Assembly (NCBI RefSeq): GCF_032362555.1
Contig: NC_083534.1
Span: 3,767,001 to 3,831,000, forward strand
Origin: Amyelois transitella
Lineage: Eukaryota; Arthropoda; Insecta; Lepidoptera; Pyralidae
Length of the DNA stretch: 64,000 nt
Direction of reading: 5' to 3'
Part shown: one piece after another, positions 23,301-36,800 of the stretch
How the letters are laid out: each line of letters begins with the position of its first letter
Position numbering within the stretch: the stretch's first letter is position 1
The notes under the pieces: model-generated
The model's input: only the letters and a program-made list of their open reading frames with translations
Database searches by the model: none
Told to the model about the DNA's origin: nothing
Translations under genes and position numbers: made by a program

Positions 23301-26300
23301 TATTAAAAATAAACAATTTATATTATTGCCTAACAATTTAAAATATCAAATTGATTGAAATTGGTTTAGTATGTGGCGACATCTCTACGCCACAAGTCAC
23401 AACAGCCAATAACAGCGAAGCATCTAAATCGCGCAAGCAAAGATTTCACAGATTATATAATCTCCGACACAACATCGTGTGTCGCGCGGTTCCCCAGGCG
23501 TCACACCAGCCTGCTGGGAGATCTTCCCTTTGGTGGCGGTCGAGCCGAATCATCGCTCACGCTACAAGTAATTTCGGAATCCATTTATGACATAAGTAAA
23601 TCGTGATACGCTTAATTTTTGTTTATAAATTGAATGTCCAATGAAAGATGCTTAAAAATTCTATTTGTTGAAATAATGTAGTTACATAAATATTACTCAC
23701 ATAATTCTTAAAATAACTATAAACTACCCGAGATGCATGCACAGTTAATGCAAAGCCCATATTGAGAATACATTTATTTATACCAAAAGCTTATTTACTC
23801 ATGAACTAAAAAAACCCCTATGAATTAGGTTAAAGTATTGAAATGAATGTTCCCCATGAACGATAGTATAAACGGCTCAAAAGCTTTCCTTCCACATTTA
23901 ATGAAATAATACCCAACGTTTACTTACCAATTGGAATTTTATTTAATAATTGCATTTTTAGTACATGTTGACAATTAAAATTGATTAATAAATTGCTTAA
24001 ATAAAGAGTTATTATTTAAAGTAATTATTGCAGAACTTAAACAGTAAAATTGTAGGCTAGGTATGGGCTAGCAACCTTTCGCGATTTGAATTTAAATTCT
24101 ATCTTAAAGCCAAATAGCTAAACGTGGCCTATCAGTCTTTTCAAGACTGTTGGCTCTGTCTACCCCACAAGGGATATAGAAGTGACCATATGTATGTATG
24201 TAAGTAATTATAGGAATTGTGTGTAAATTGTAGGCGATGGGCTAGCAACCTGTCACTATTTGAATCAATAAATTACTTCATTTAGTCATACAGCCAAACG
24301 TGGAATTTCCGTTTCTTTCTAGACTGTTTGCTCTGTCTATTCCTCATGGGATATAGACGTGACTATATGTATGTGTGTAAAATTGGGAGCGTAAGTAGTA
24401 TGGGACCAAATATAGACCCCTGAGGGGACCCTACGACATTCCATGTATGTTTTGTTCAATAAGTATAAATTATGAACAATGCATAGCCAGATAACTAACA
24501 ATTGATTTACAAATACGACGTAAATATATGATTTTGATTAACGATTCAAAAAAATTATTCAAATATAAAAATAATATTCTATCGAAAGCTTTTAACAAAT
24601 CCTTTTATCAAAAAAAATTATAAGTAACAACATAACTGACTATTAACGTAAAACTAAAACCACTCAATATATATTACTGAAATTTGTAATGTAGACAGGT
24701 ATGATTTTTAAAAGCAAGCAAAAAAAGTTGACAGATTTGTTTGTGCCGTGTGGTTCCCGGCACAAATATAGAATACTACCCGGCATAAATCTTATAGGCG
24801 ATGTGTTAGCAACCTGTCACTATATGAATCTCAATTCTATCATTAAGCCAAACAACCGAACGCAGCCTTTCAGTTTTTCAAGACTATTAGCTGTGTCTAT
24901 ATCGCAAGGGATACAGACTTGCCTATTTATTATATATGTATGTATGTATGTAAAATTTCTCACTAATTACCTAACAAAAGTTAATAAAGAATCAACACGA
25001 CGACGACATCTGAGACTATATACAAAAAAAAAATCCACTCACCAAAGAATAACAGCTGTCGCACATCAAAACGAGCGCGTCAATGGGACTCGTATGATTC
25101 GCGACGCAGATACCACCCCTGGGCTTGTTCCTCGCGTCGTGATACGTGATCACGGCCGATATACAGCGGGAGAGGAAGTTGAAACACATGATCGAAACGG
25201 CGTAGTTCACGCGCTGTTTGAAACGACCGTCCGGCAGGGTTCCGATGCACGCGGTGCAAACAATAAGCCACCAGACCTGTACCCGATGAGATAAAGCGTG
25301 ATGGTGTAACGCGACAATGATTGGGGTGGCTCGCTTTTTTGACAGATATAGGGTGTTAACTTCGGACATTGTCAGGACATTCAAGTGTCATTGAAATTGA
25401 CACCCTATACAGCTGTCAATAAAGAAGCATCTCGATTGCCCGGGAAGCAAATCTGTACATATATATATGTATATACCCACATTATATATTGCGTGTAGAA
25501 GTGACCCATTTTTTTTTAATATGTTCTCTACGTATAAGTCCTTTAGAGATTTATAAGAGGCCAATTCAGGTCACTTTTTAAAATTTTTAAATAACAATAC
25601 TGAAAAAATTCTTTATAGAATACAATTAAAAAAAAAGTGCCACTTCCACCCACATCCCCCCCCCCCCCCCCCCACACATGCTTTAAACACTTCACATTAA
25701 AAATAAGGGGACAAACACAAAAAAACAAAAACCCTGAAAAAAAAAAACTGAATACTACCAAAGAGTAGCAATTGTTAATGCTCAACACGGCAACATCGAT
25801 CGGACTGGTGTGGTTGGCAACACAGAAGCCGTTCTTTTTCGGCATGTACTCCAAGTTGTGGAAGGTCGCCACACACGAGAGACTTCTGATCATAATTCTG
25901 TTGGACATTTTGTATGATATCTCGCCGAAGAACAGGCGTATGCGGCCGCGTGGCAGGCAGCTCACCAGGGTGGTGGTAATTATTGTTGTGTACACCTGGT
26001 GTTGCCATTAGGTAGTTTAAAAAAAAAAGGAAAAAAAAATAAATTGTTAGCGCTAGTGTTATTAAAAAAAAGTCGTCATTTTAGGTAAAGTCTGGCACAG
26101 GCATTCTCTCTGTGGTTTCAAGACTATTTTTTGAGCAATTTTTTATATTTTTATATAAATTCAATACTATGCTAATATTATAAAGCTGAAGAGTTTGTTT
26201 GTTTGAACGCGCTAATCTCAGGAACTACTGGTTCGAATTGAAAAAATATTTTTGCGTTGAATAGACCATTTATCGAGGAAGGCTTTAGGCTATATAACAT

Positions 26301-27810
26301 CACGCTGCAACTATAAGGAGCGAAGAAATAATGGAAAATATGAAAAAAATGGAGGAAATTTTTCATCCTTGAGGGCTTCAATGATGCCCAATATAACTAT
26401 TCCACGCGGACAAAGTCGCGGGCAAAGCTAGTGTGCAATTAAGGTTACATTCGTAAAAGGCGACTCAGTGATAGACCAATTAACTTGGGATTCATTTCGT
26501 AGGCGATGGGCTAGCAACTTGTCACTATTATGAATCTCAATTCTATCATCAAGCCAAAAAGCTGAACGTCTCATATCAGTCTTTTCAAGACTGTTGGCTC
26601 TGTCTTCCCCGCAAGTTAATATTCTATTCAACATCACGAATGCCTTTCGTGCCGACTACCTAAGATATAAATTAAACAACATGTTTTGTTAGTAGATAAT
26701 TAATAAAAAATATAAAAAAAAAATAACTAACCCCAATAACGAAGATGAGTATCCTGAGTGGCAACAAGAACATGTATCTGACGATGAAACCCATCGCCCA
26801 GATTATGGTCAGGCGCCATGTCAGGAACTCATATTGTCTGAAACAAAAGATAATGATATAAACTAATATACAGGGTGACATTTAAATCAACTGCATCCTT
26901 TTAAATATAGACTATACCCATGCTTCTGAGCCGTTTGAGCCTATTTTTATTTAAATTAAACGTCATCATTTTCACATTTAAAAAACCCTCAAGAACTACG
27001 TCACACGCTTTATTAAAGACCAATACTACAAAAAGAAATTAAAACTAAACATGTAAATAAATGTCTCAAAAATAAATTATTTTTCTAGTATCAAGATCAA
27101 GTAAAGTACAGAGTTGTCGAGATCGCTCAGCTGAATGGATCGTAGATTTTGATACTTTTATTTTTTTCGTTATTTCTGAAATATGAACCGATATTTTTCT
27201 TTTAACGTTTTTAAATATCCTTTAGATGAGTACACTTAACAGTTAAATTTATGCAGTTGAATTAAAAGTCACCCTGTATAGACTCAATACTTTTAATCCG
27301 CCATGCCTCTTTGATTATGGATTTTCCTTTTTGTTTTGGTTGACTGGAAGAAATCCCGATTGGGATAAGTCCGCCAGTGTACATATTCTTCTATATCCAA
27401 TGACTGTTCTATTTTTGTTATATTTATTTTTATATGCAATAAAGAGTTTACAAACAAACAGGATTATAACATTATGTACTTACAAAGAGGTTATAACGTA
27501 CTTGTGCCGTGTGGTTCCCGGCACCAGTACAAAAAAGAATAGGACCACTCCATCTTTTTCCCATGGATGTCGTAAAAGGCGACTAAGGGATAGGCTTACA
27601 AACTTGGGATTCTTTTTTCATCATTATATTGAATACCTGTTGGTCCTGGTGAGTAAGTTCCAACTCCTCAACTCTTCGGCTTCGAAGACCGACGTCACCT
27701 GATCCTCAATGATGGACTCCATGCCAGCTTTAACCAGGTCCAGCGAGTGAGACAGGTGGAACTCCAGGTTTACCTGAAAATAAAATAAAAAAAAAACATC
27801 ATATTAATAT

Positions 27811-27855
<45 letters not shown>

Positions 27856-30800
27856 TAATAAATATACATATATTCAAAATAATAAAACGCATAATATAGT
27901 GTTTAAAATAATATAAATATTGTAATTCCCATTGATGTACATAGTTTGTAAGACACTCTGTTACTAACACTATATAGGTTTTTATTAAACCTGAAATAAA
28001 TGATTTTTATTTTTATTTATTTTATAAAGCTATATGTAGCCTTTCGGTATTTCAGAGACTGTTGGCTCTGTCTACCCCGCAAAGGATGTAGATGTCATTA
28101 TTTAAATTTTTGTAGATAAACATCACCAATATCGGAAAAACTTAATTTTCCATCATGACCTGACCGAGGATCGAATGAAAAGAACCTGAGACCTTCTTAT
28201 TCAAAGACTTCGTTTCACCGCGGACGAAGTCACAGGTGTAAGCTAATAAATAAACTGTTTATTGATGAACTTATGCATAGGTTTGTCATACATACATATA
28301 GTCACGTCTATATCCCTTGCGGGGTGGACAGAGCCAACAGTCTTGAAAATACTGATAGGCCACGTTCAGCTGTTTAGCTTACTGATAGAATTGAGATTCA
28401 TATAAAGTGACAGGTTGCTAGACCGTCGCCTAAAAAAAGAATCTCTACGCCTTAGTCGCCTTGTACGACATCCATGGGAAAGAGAGGAAGCGGTCCTATT
28501 CTTTTTCCTATTGAATAGAATAGAATAGAATAAGATTTATTTTCAAAATTGGATACAAGGTATCACTTATTGACGTCACATAACTTCAATCTAATTATAA
28601 CTACTATCGCTTCCAAAGCGCATGTGTAGAAGAAGCGGCGGAACAAACTACACTGCAGCATTTTCATCGGTCGTCAATTTACAAATATATATCTCTTAAA
28701 TCTTAATCGTCGACGAATGCACATTGTCTACATTAAAAAAAAAGAATGAATGTAGAACTAACTTGTTAACGTAGTTGGTGGTGGGAACTACAAGGCGCAT
28801 CAATTATTGGTTTTTCACTTGAATATATATATATTATATGCTCACCTCATTCTTAAGCTCTTTATGACCGTTTTGCATACGCTCTTGACTGGAACTCCTC
28901 TTGTAGTTCAACTCTGGCGATGGACCTAGTATCTCCTCCCTTTCTATCACCGTCATCTTTGTACCTGTAAGAGAGAGATGGATATATATATGTATATTTC
29001 AATATCCCATATTCTATACATTTCATCAATATATACTAACTAGAGGCCGCCCGCGACTTCGTCCGCATGGAAACCCTATCAATCCTGAGGGAAATCTGGG
29101 ATAAAAAGAAGCCTATATGTTTTTCTGGATCTTCAGCTACCTACATACCAAATTTCATCGTAATCGGTTCAGTAGTTTTTGCGTGAAAGAGACAAAAATC
29201 CACACTGCCATCCTGACCTTTTCACAAACTTTCGCATTTATAATATTAGTAGGATATATATACAATTATACCAATAGGAAAAAGAATAGGACCACTCCTT
29301 CTCTATCCCAAGGATGTCGTAAAAGGCGACTAAGGGATAAGCTTATAAACTTGGGACTCTTCTTTCAGGTGATGGGCTAATAACCTGTCACTATTTGAAT
29401 CTCAATTGTAACATTAAGCCAAAGAGCTGAGCGTGGTCTTTCAGTCTTTTCCACAATGCAGTTTCTGTCTACCTCATACATACACACATAAAATCACGCG
29501 TTTTTCCCAGAGGGGTAGTCATAGACTACATCTTTCCACTTGCCACGATCACTGCATACTTCCTTCGCTTCATGCACATTAATAAATCTCTTCTTGCAAG
29601 CTTCGGGTACCCTTGACCTGACCCTTTGCCAGGACGTCCTTAATTTGATCAAGACACGTTCGTCTAGGCCTTCCCACTCCGACCTTTCCCTCCACACTCT
29701 CCTTGTACATCTGCTTAGTCAACCTGCTTTCATTCATCCTCTCCACATGACCACAGGTGCCCATCGGCGCGACCTGTGTCCACAAAAACTTTGAATACCC
29801 TATCTTAGAAAAAAATTAATAAAATAAATAAATAAATATATACGGGACAAATTACACTGATTGAGTTAGCCTCGAAGTGAGTTTGAAACTTGTGTTACGA
29901 GATACTAACTCAACGATACTATATTTTATAATAAATACTTATAAAGATAAACATCCAAGACCCAGGCCAATCAGAAAAAGTTCATTTTTCATCATGCCCT
30001 GGCCGGGATTCGAACCCGGGACCTCCGGTCTCACAGACAAGCGTACTGCCGCTGCGCCACAGAGGCCGTCAATTGCCAACATATGTAATGCTTAAGCATA
30101 TAAAAAAAAAAACCATCTTAACATACCCTACCTCGAGATAGTGATAAACACGTGATTGAATGTGTGATTGAAACAATAAAAAACAAAATCACGCGACGCT
30201 ATCAGTCAAAAGCAGCGAGAAACCTAAATCGCGCAAGATTTCACGGATTGTAGCATATATATTGTGCCGCGTGGTTCCCGGCACCAATACAAAAAAGAAT
30301 GGGGCCACTCCATCTCTTTCCCATGGATGCCGTAAAAGGCGACTAAGGGATAGGCTTACATACTTGGGATTCTTTTTTAGGCGATGGGCTAGCAACCTGT
30401 CACTATTTGAATCTCAATTCTATCTTAAAGCCAAATAGCTGAACGTGGCCTATCAGTCTTTACAAGACTGTTGGCTCTGTCTACCCCGCTAGGGATATAG
30501 ACGTGATCATATGTATGTATGTATGTATCCCAACCCCCTAGTGGTCCAGGCCGCAAACTACACCCCAAGACCAGATGCCCCGTCGCGCCGCCGACGCCCG
30601 AGGAATGTGCTCCATGATCCGGACGACCCCATCACGGTTGCCAACCGCCCCCCCCCCCCATAACCCTGCGCCCGCCAGGAGGCAAGGATATCGACACCGT
30701 CCCCATCGCAACCACCAGAACAGTGAGCGAGAAGTAGCTCGTTCTCCAGGTACCGCAATGTACCTGGGCGCTTCACGCCGACACGATAGGCCCTTAAGGT

Positions 30801-33800
30801 AAGGTTAGTCAAGATAAAACCCTTAAGGTTGAGCGTTGCATCCGCTAAGGACAAATTACACAGATCGAGTTAGCCTCGAAGTAAGTTCGAGACTTGTGTT
30901 ACGAGATACTAACTCAACGATACCATATTTTATTATAAATACTTATATAGATAAACAGGTCAATCAAAAAAACCGGGACCGGGATTTTAACCCGGGACCT
31001 CCGGTGTCACAGACAAGCGTAGGTACTACCGCTGCGCCACAGAGGCCGTCGAAAATAATAATTTTAACGATTAATTCGTCGTATACAAAGAAGGTTGACT
31101 ATAAATGTATATCATTCAGAGATATTGCCTACATAGGTCGGACAAATTGTATTTATTTAACTGTACAGTTTATCGGCCATTACATTATTACAATACATTT
31201 ACAATTTCAAAACAATACAATTACGTTTTTTATTGTTGACTTAAGTCAGTCGAACACGACATGTGACTTCAATTCATGATTATTTATACTAACCGTTGCA
31301 CGAGGAGCTCTTTATACTGTTACGTCTATATACCTTGCGGGGCAGACGGAGCCGACAGTCTTGAAAAGACTGATGGCTGCGGCTTTATGATGGAATTGAC
31401 ATTTACAAATATAGATCTCTTAAATCTATACTAATATTATAAATTTGAAGAGTTTGTTTGTTTGTTTGAACGCGCTAATCTCAGGAACTACTGGTTCTAA
31501 TTGAAAAATTCTTTTTGCGTTGAATAGACCATTTATCGAGGAAGGCTGTAACTATTAAGAGCGAAGAAATAATGAAAATGTAAAAAAAACGGGGGAAATT
31601 ATTCATCCTTGAGTGCTTCAATGATGCCCAATACAACTATATTCCACGCGGACGAAGTCGCGAGCACATCTAGTCTCTCAAATATATAATCTATAACAAA
31701 GTAATACAATGTTATACAGTAGAGTTATGAATGTGGATGAAGCGAAGGAAGTATGCAGAGATCGTGGCAAGTGGAAAGATGTAGTCTCTGCCTACCCCTC
31801 CGGGAGAGAGGCGTGATTTAATGTATGTATGTAAGTAATACAACAAGTTTGATCATTCTTACCGTTACTCCCATTCTCCTTGATGATGGCAGAAGGTGGT
31901 TTATCATCAGGCACTGGCGGTTCCTCTTCATCATCAGAACTGTCGCTCCTGTTCACCTTCCTTGCTACTTCTATATGCTGTCGACCGTACTGTTACAGAC
32001 AAAAATATAGGTTATTATACATACATATATATTTAATTAATAACATCTATTAACCCTCGCGGGGTAGACAGAGTCAACAATCTCGTAGAAATTGAGAGGC
32101 CACGTTCAGCTGTTTGACTTGATGTTAGAATTCAAATTCAAATAGTGACAGGTTGCTAGCCCATAGCTCAGAAGAAGAATCTCAAGTTTATAAGCCTATC
32201 CCCTAGTCGCCTTTTACGGCATCCATGGGAAAGGATGAAGCGAAGGAAATATGCAGAGATCGTGGCAAGTGGAAAGAGGTAGTCTCTGCCTACCCCTCCG
32301 GGAAACAGGCGTGATTTTATGTCTATGTCTATTTTTCTTTTAACGTTTTTAAATATCCTTTAGATGAGTACACTTAACAGTTAAATTTATGCAGTTGAAT
32401 TAAAAGTCACCCTGTATACACACATATACATATATTTATACACATATTTCTCAACGTGAGCCTATTAAATTTATTACGAGAGAACAGTATACATACATAC
32501 ATACATATATTAACTAAGAACACGCACTATCCAACTGCTTTATCAGCGACCTTCTAACGACCCTCAAGATGCAATCCTAAGCATCTAGTTTAATCATCAA
32601 TTATTCTAATAAGGAAATTCGAATCGGCAACTAGAACGCATACTGACTTACATTACATACATACATATAATCACGTCTATGTCCCTTGCGGGGTAGACAG
32701 AGCCAACAGTCTTGAAAAGACTGACTGACTTACTGTTTAAGTATTAGACACCTTCTATACATGTTTACTCTACTAGCTGTGCCCGCTACTTCGTCCGCGT
32801 ACATATATCGATTCGTCGAACAATAAACATCTTTAATTTATCTCCAATACTCCCAACGCTGTATGTATAAATTGTAGTACCTGGGTGACCGATTAAGGCG
32901 ACTGGCTAGCAACCTGTCACTTTATATGAATCTCAATTCTGTCACTAAGCCGAACAGCTGAACGTGGCCTTTCAGTATCTACAAGACTGCTGGCTCTGTC
33001 TACCCCGCAAGGGATATAGACGTGACATTTATGAGGCGTAAGTATTTATTATAAAATATAGTATCGTTGAGTTAGTATCTCGTAACACATGTCTCGAATT
33101 TACTTCGAGGCTAACTCGATCTGTGTAATCTGTCCCGTATATAATTATTATTTATATGTATGTATGTATGTATTAAAAACCTTTTAACTAATATTTGTTT
33201 GTCCATTTAACGCGTGTTTGTCCAAAGATCGCTGGCCCATCGGCTTAACGTGTGTTATCGCGTGATAACAGCCGGAACCGTTTATAATGTCCACCTAAAT
33301 CCAACGTTGTTGATATAACTTATCAATCATTAGCCGGGCCTAAGGTGGATTGATATCTATACTAATATTATAAAGCTGAAGAGTTTGTTTGTTTGATCGC
33401 GCTAATCTTAGGAACTACTACTACTACGGTTGGAATTGAAAAATTCTTTTTGCGTTGAATAGACCAATATATCGAGGAAGGCTTTGGGCTATATAACATC
33501 ACGTTGCAACTATGAGGAGCGAAGAAATAATGGAAAATGTGAAAAATAACAAGGAAAATTATTCATCCTTGAGGGCTTCAATGTTGCCCAAAATAACTAT
33601 TCCACGCGGACGAAGTCGCGGGCACAGCTAGTCACACAGCTAGTTACTCTTTCACGCAAAAACTTCTAAAGCGATTACGATGAAATTTGGTATGTAGGTA
33701 GCTGAAGACCCAGAATAACATATAGATAACTTTTTATACCGGAGTTCCCGCGGGATTTATAGGGTTTCCATGCGGACGAAGTCGCGGGCGGCCTCTAGTA

Positions 33801-36800
33801 TTATTATATAAGTGCGAATGTTTATGTTTGTTTATTGTCTTTTCACGCGTTATCTACTGAATTAATCTTTTTGAAGCATACATACATACATAGTTCACGC
33901 CTCATTCCCGGAGGGGTAGGCAGAGACTACCTCTTTCCACTTGCCACGATCCCTGCACACTTCTTTCGCTTCATCCGTATTCATAACTCTCTTCATGCAA
34001 GCTCGGCGGTTTCGGGTACTCTTGACCTGACCCTTTGCCAGGACGTCCTTAATTATATACATACATATATTCACGTCTATAACCCTTGCGGGGTAGAGAG
34101 AGCCAACAGGCTTGAAAAGACTGAATGGCCACGTTCAGCTATTTGGCTCAACGATTGAATTGAGATTCAAATAGTGACAGTTGCTAGCCCATCGCCTAAA
34201 CAGAATCCCAAGTTTGTAAGCCTATCCCTTAGTCGCCTTTTTCGACATCCATGGGAAAGAGATGGAGTGGTCCTATTCTTTTTTTTTATTGGTGCCGGGA
34301 ACCGCACGGCACTCTTACTTACACGTTACTTGGTATAATGGCGAAAAACACAACCTGCCTTTGTGTAGTCGGATAAATTAATAATGTCTGTGCATTTGTA
34401 AACAGAATGACCTCTAAACTCTAGTCACGTGGCGGGAAACTGATATTACTAATAAGCTAATTGCAGTGTCCAAGTTATGTTTTAGACTTTGAAGTTTAGG
34501 CGATCGGACATACATACATACATATATATATATATAACCACATCTTTATCCATTATATTGCGGGGTAGACAGAGCCAACTGTCTTGAAAAAGAAAGGCCA
34601 CGTTCAGCTATTTCCATGCATATAATCACGTCTATATACCTTACAGGGTAGACAGAGCCAACTGTCTCGAAATGACTGAGATTCAAATAGATCGCTAGTC
34701 CATCGCCTACAAGAGGAATTCCAGACTTTTCGGCCTTCCCCTTAGTCGCCTTTTACAACATTCACGGGAATGATATGGAGTGGTCCTTCTCTCAAGTGCC
34801 GGTAACCACACGACATTAATGAATAAGAGAGGTTAATAAACTCATTTCATTTATTAAAAAAAAGCGAGCAATGACATTTGACTATGGTACACAAAAAACA
34901 ATAGATAACACTAATTTGAAAACTAATTTTAAGCAACACTAATTTTTCGTAACATGATGCCGTGCGGTTTTCGTCACTTCAGAATGGAACCACTCCGTTT
35001 CTTTGGATGTCGTTCCTATGGATGTCGTAAAAGGCGACTAAAAGGATAGTCTTATTAACTTGAGATTCTTCTTCTAAGCAATGGGACTAACAACCTGTCA
35101 CTATTGAATCTCAATTCTATCATTAGCCCTAATAGCTTAACATAGTCTTTCAATCTTTGCAAGACTATTGACTTGACACTATTAATCCTGCAAGGGATAT
35201 ATACGTGACTAGCTGCGCCCGCGACTTCGTCCGCGTGGAATAGTTATTTTGGGCATCATTGAAGCCCTCAAGGATGAATAATTTCCCCCGTTTTATTCAC
35301 ATTTTCCATTATTTCTTTGCTCCTTATAGTTGCATCGTGATATTTTATAGCCTAAAGCCTTCCTCGATAAATGGTCTATTCAAAGCAAAAATAAATTTCA
35401 ATTTGAACCAGTCATTCCTGAGATTAGCGCGTTCAAACAAACAAACTCTTCAGCTTTATAATATTAGTATAGATATAGATTATATGTATGTTTATAAACA
35501 AATACAGTTTTTCACAAATCCCACGGGAACTAATTTTTACCAGGATGAAAGGTATCCTGTGTCCTTCTTCAGAAATTTCAAGATATTGGTTCAGTAGATA
35601 ACTCATGCAGAGGTAACAAACAAACAAACAAACTCACTTTCACATTAACATTATTAGTTGGGTTTATTTGCATAATGTAGGCATATCATATATTTTTATA
35701 TTGATATCTGTTGAAAATGTTTTAAAAGATATAACTGAATTGCTTATCAGCCGAGAGATTAAAGGATTAATGATTATCAAAACAACTGGAGCCCCCAACC
35801 AATACACATTAGTACTACATACATACATACATATGATCACATCTATATCCCTAGCGGGGTAGACAGAGCCACCAATCTTGATAAGACTGACAGGCCATGC
35901 TCAGCTGTTTGGCTTAGTGATAGAATTGAGATTCAAATAGTGATAGGTTGCTAGCCCATCGCTTAAAAGAGGAATACCAAGTTTATAAGCCTATCACTTT
36001 GTCGCCTTTTACGACATCCGTGGAAAGGAGATAGAGTGGTTTTTGTAATGGTGCTGGGAACCGCCCGGCAGGCCCTTCTGACAAAAATATAACAATTTCC
36101 TGATTGGTCTGTGTAATGACTAATGGGTTAATATTTATTACTAGTATTTTTTTTTGTAAAATATTACATTGACTTATTTTATGCCAGTGTGGTTCATTCA
36201 ATATAAAAAAAAATTATTTGATCTTTTGTTATATTACAGAAAACATGGTCATTAAGTCTTGTAACTACTACCTTTGCCTAGCCCTTAAAAAATTAAAATG
36301 TAGGTACATAATCTGTGTGTGTATGTGTGTATCAAATTTAATAAGATAAAAAGCATTTTTCCATTGAGTCTTTTGAAGACAATTGGCTCTGTCTACCCCG
36401 CAAGAGATATAGACGTGATTATATATATATGTATGAATGTATGTATGAGAATATTTCGTATCTTTTTTTTCTAAAAAAATACTTAGATTACTGCATTGAT
36501 TTTTATGAAGTTTTAAACAGATTCCTACAAGAGTGGGCGATTAAGATTTTAGCCTTACTCCTTCGAGAAGGTCAAACCTTCAAGCAGTTTTTAGTGGAAC
36601 TTAAACTTTGAAGCTAAAAGTTGAGAATAAGAGTTCTATTCTTAGAAATATGTTTACAAACACATGTATGATCTGATCGATTTCCGGCGTTTTACGTCTA
36701 ATTCTCAAGATGATGTCACACGATTAACACAAACCATGTTTAACATTTGGAGTTAAAACCAATAACATCGTGCTTCGTTAAATGAGTCATTAAATATTTG

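Noticed and set aside
24701-25294. 197-codon plus ORF
   Set aside because: It spans a SINE-A and then runs antisense through Gpat4 exon 6b; the coding constraint is on the minus strand.
25775-26011. Two further ORFs over Gpat4 exon 6a
   Set aside because: They are shadow frames of the exon on the minus strand.
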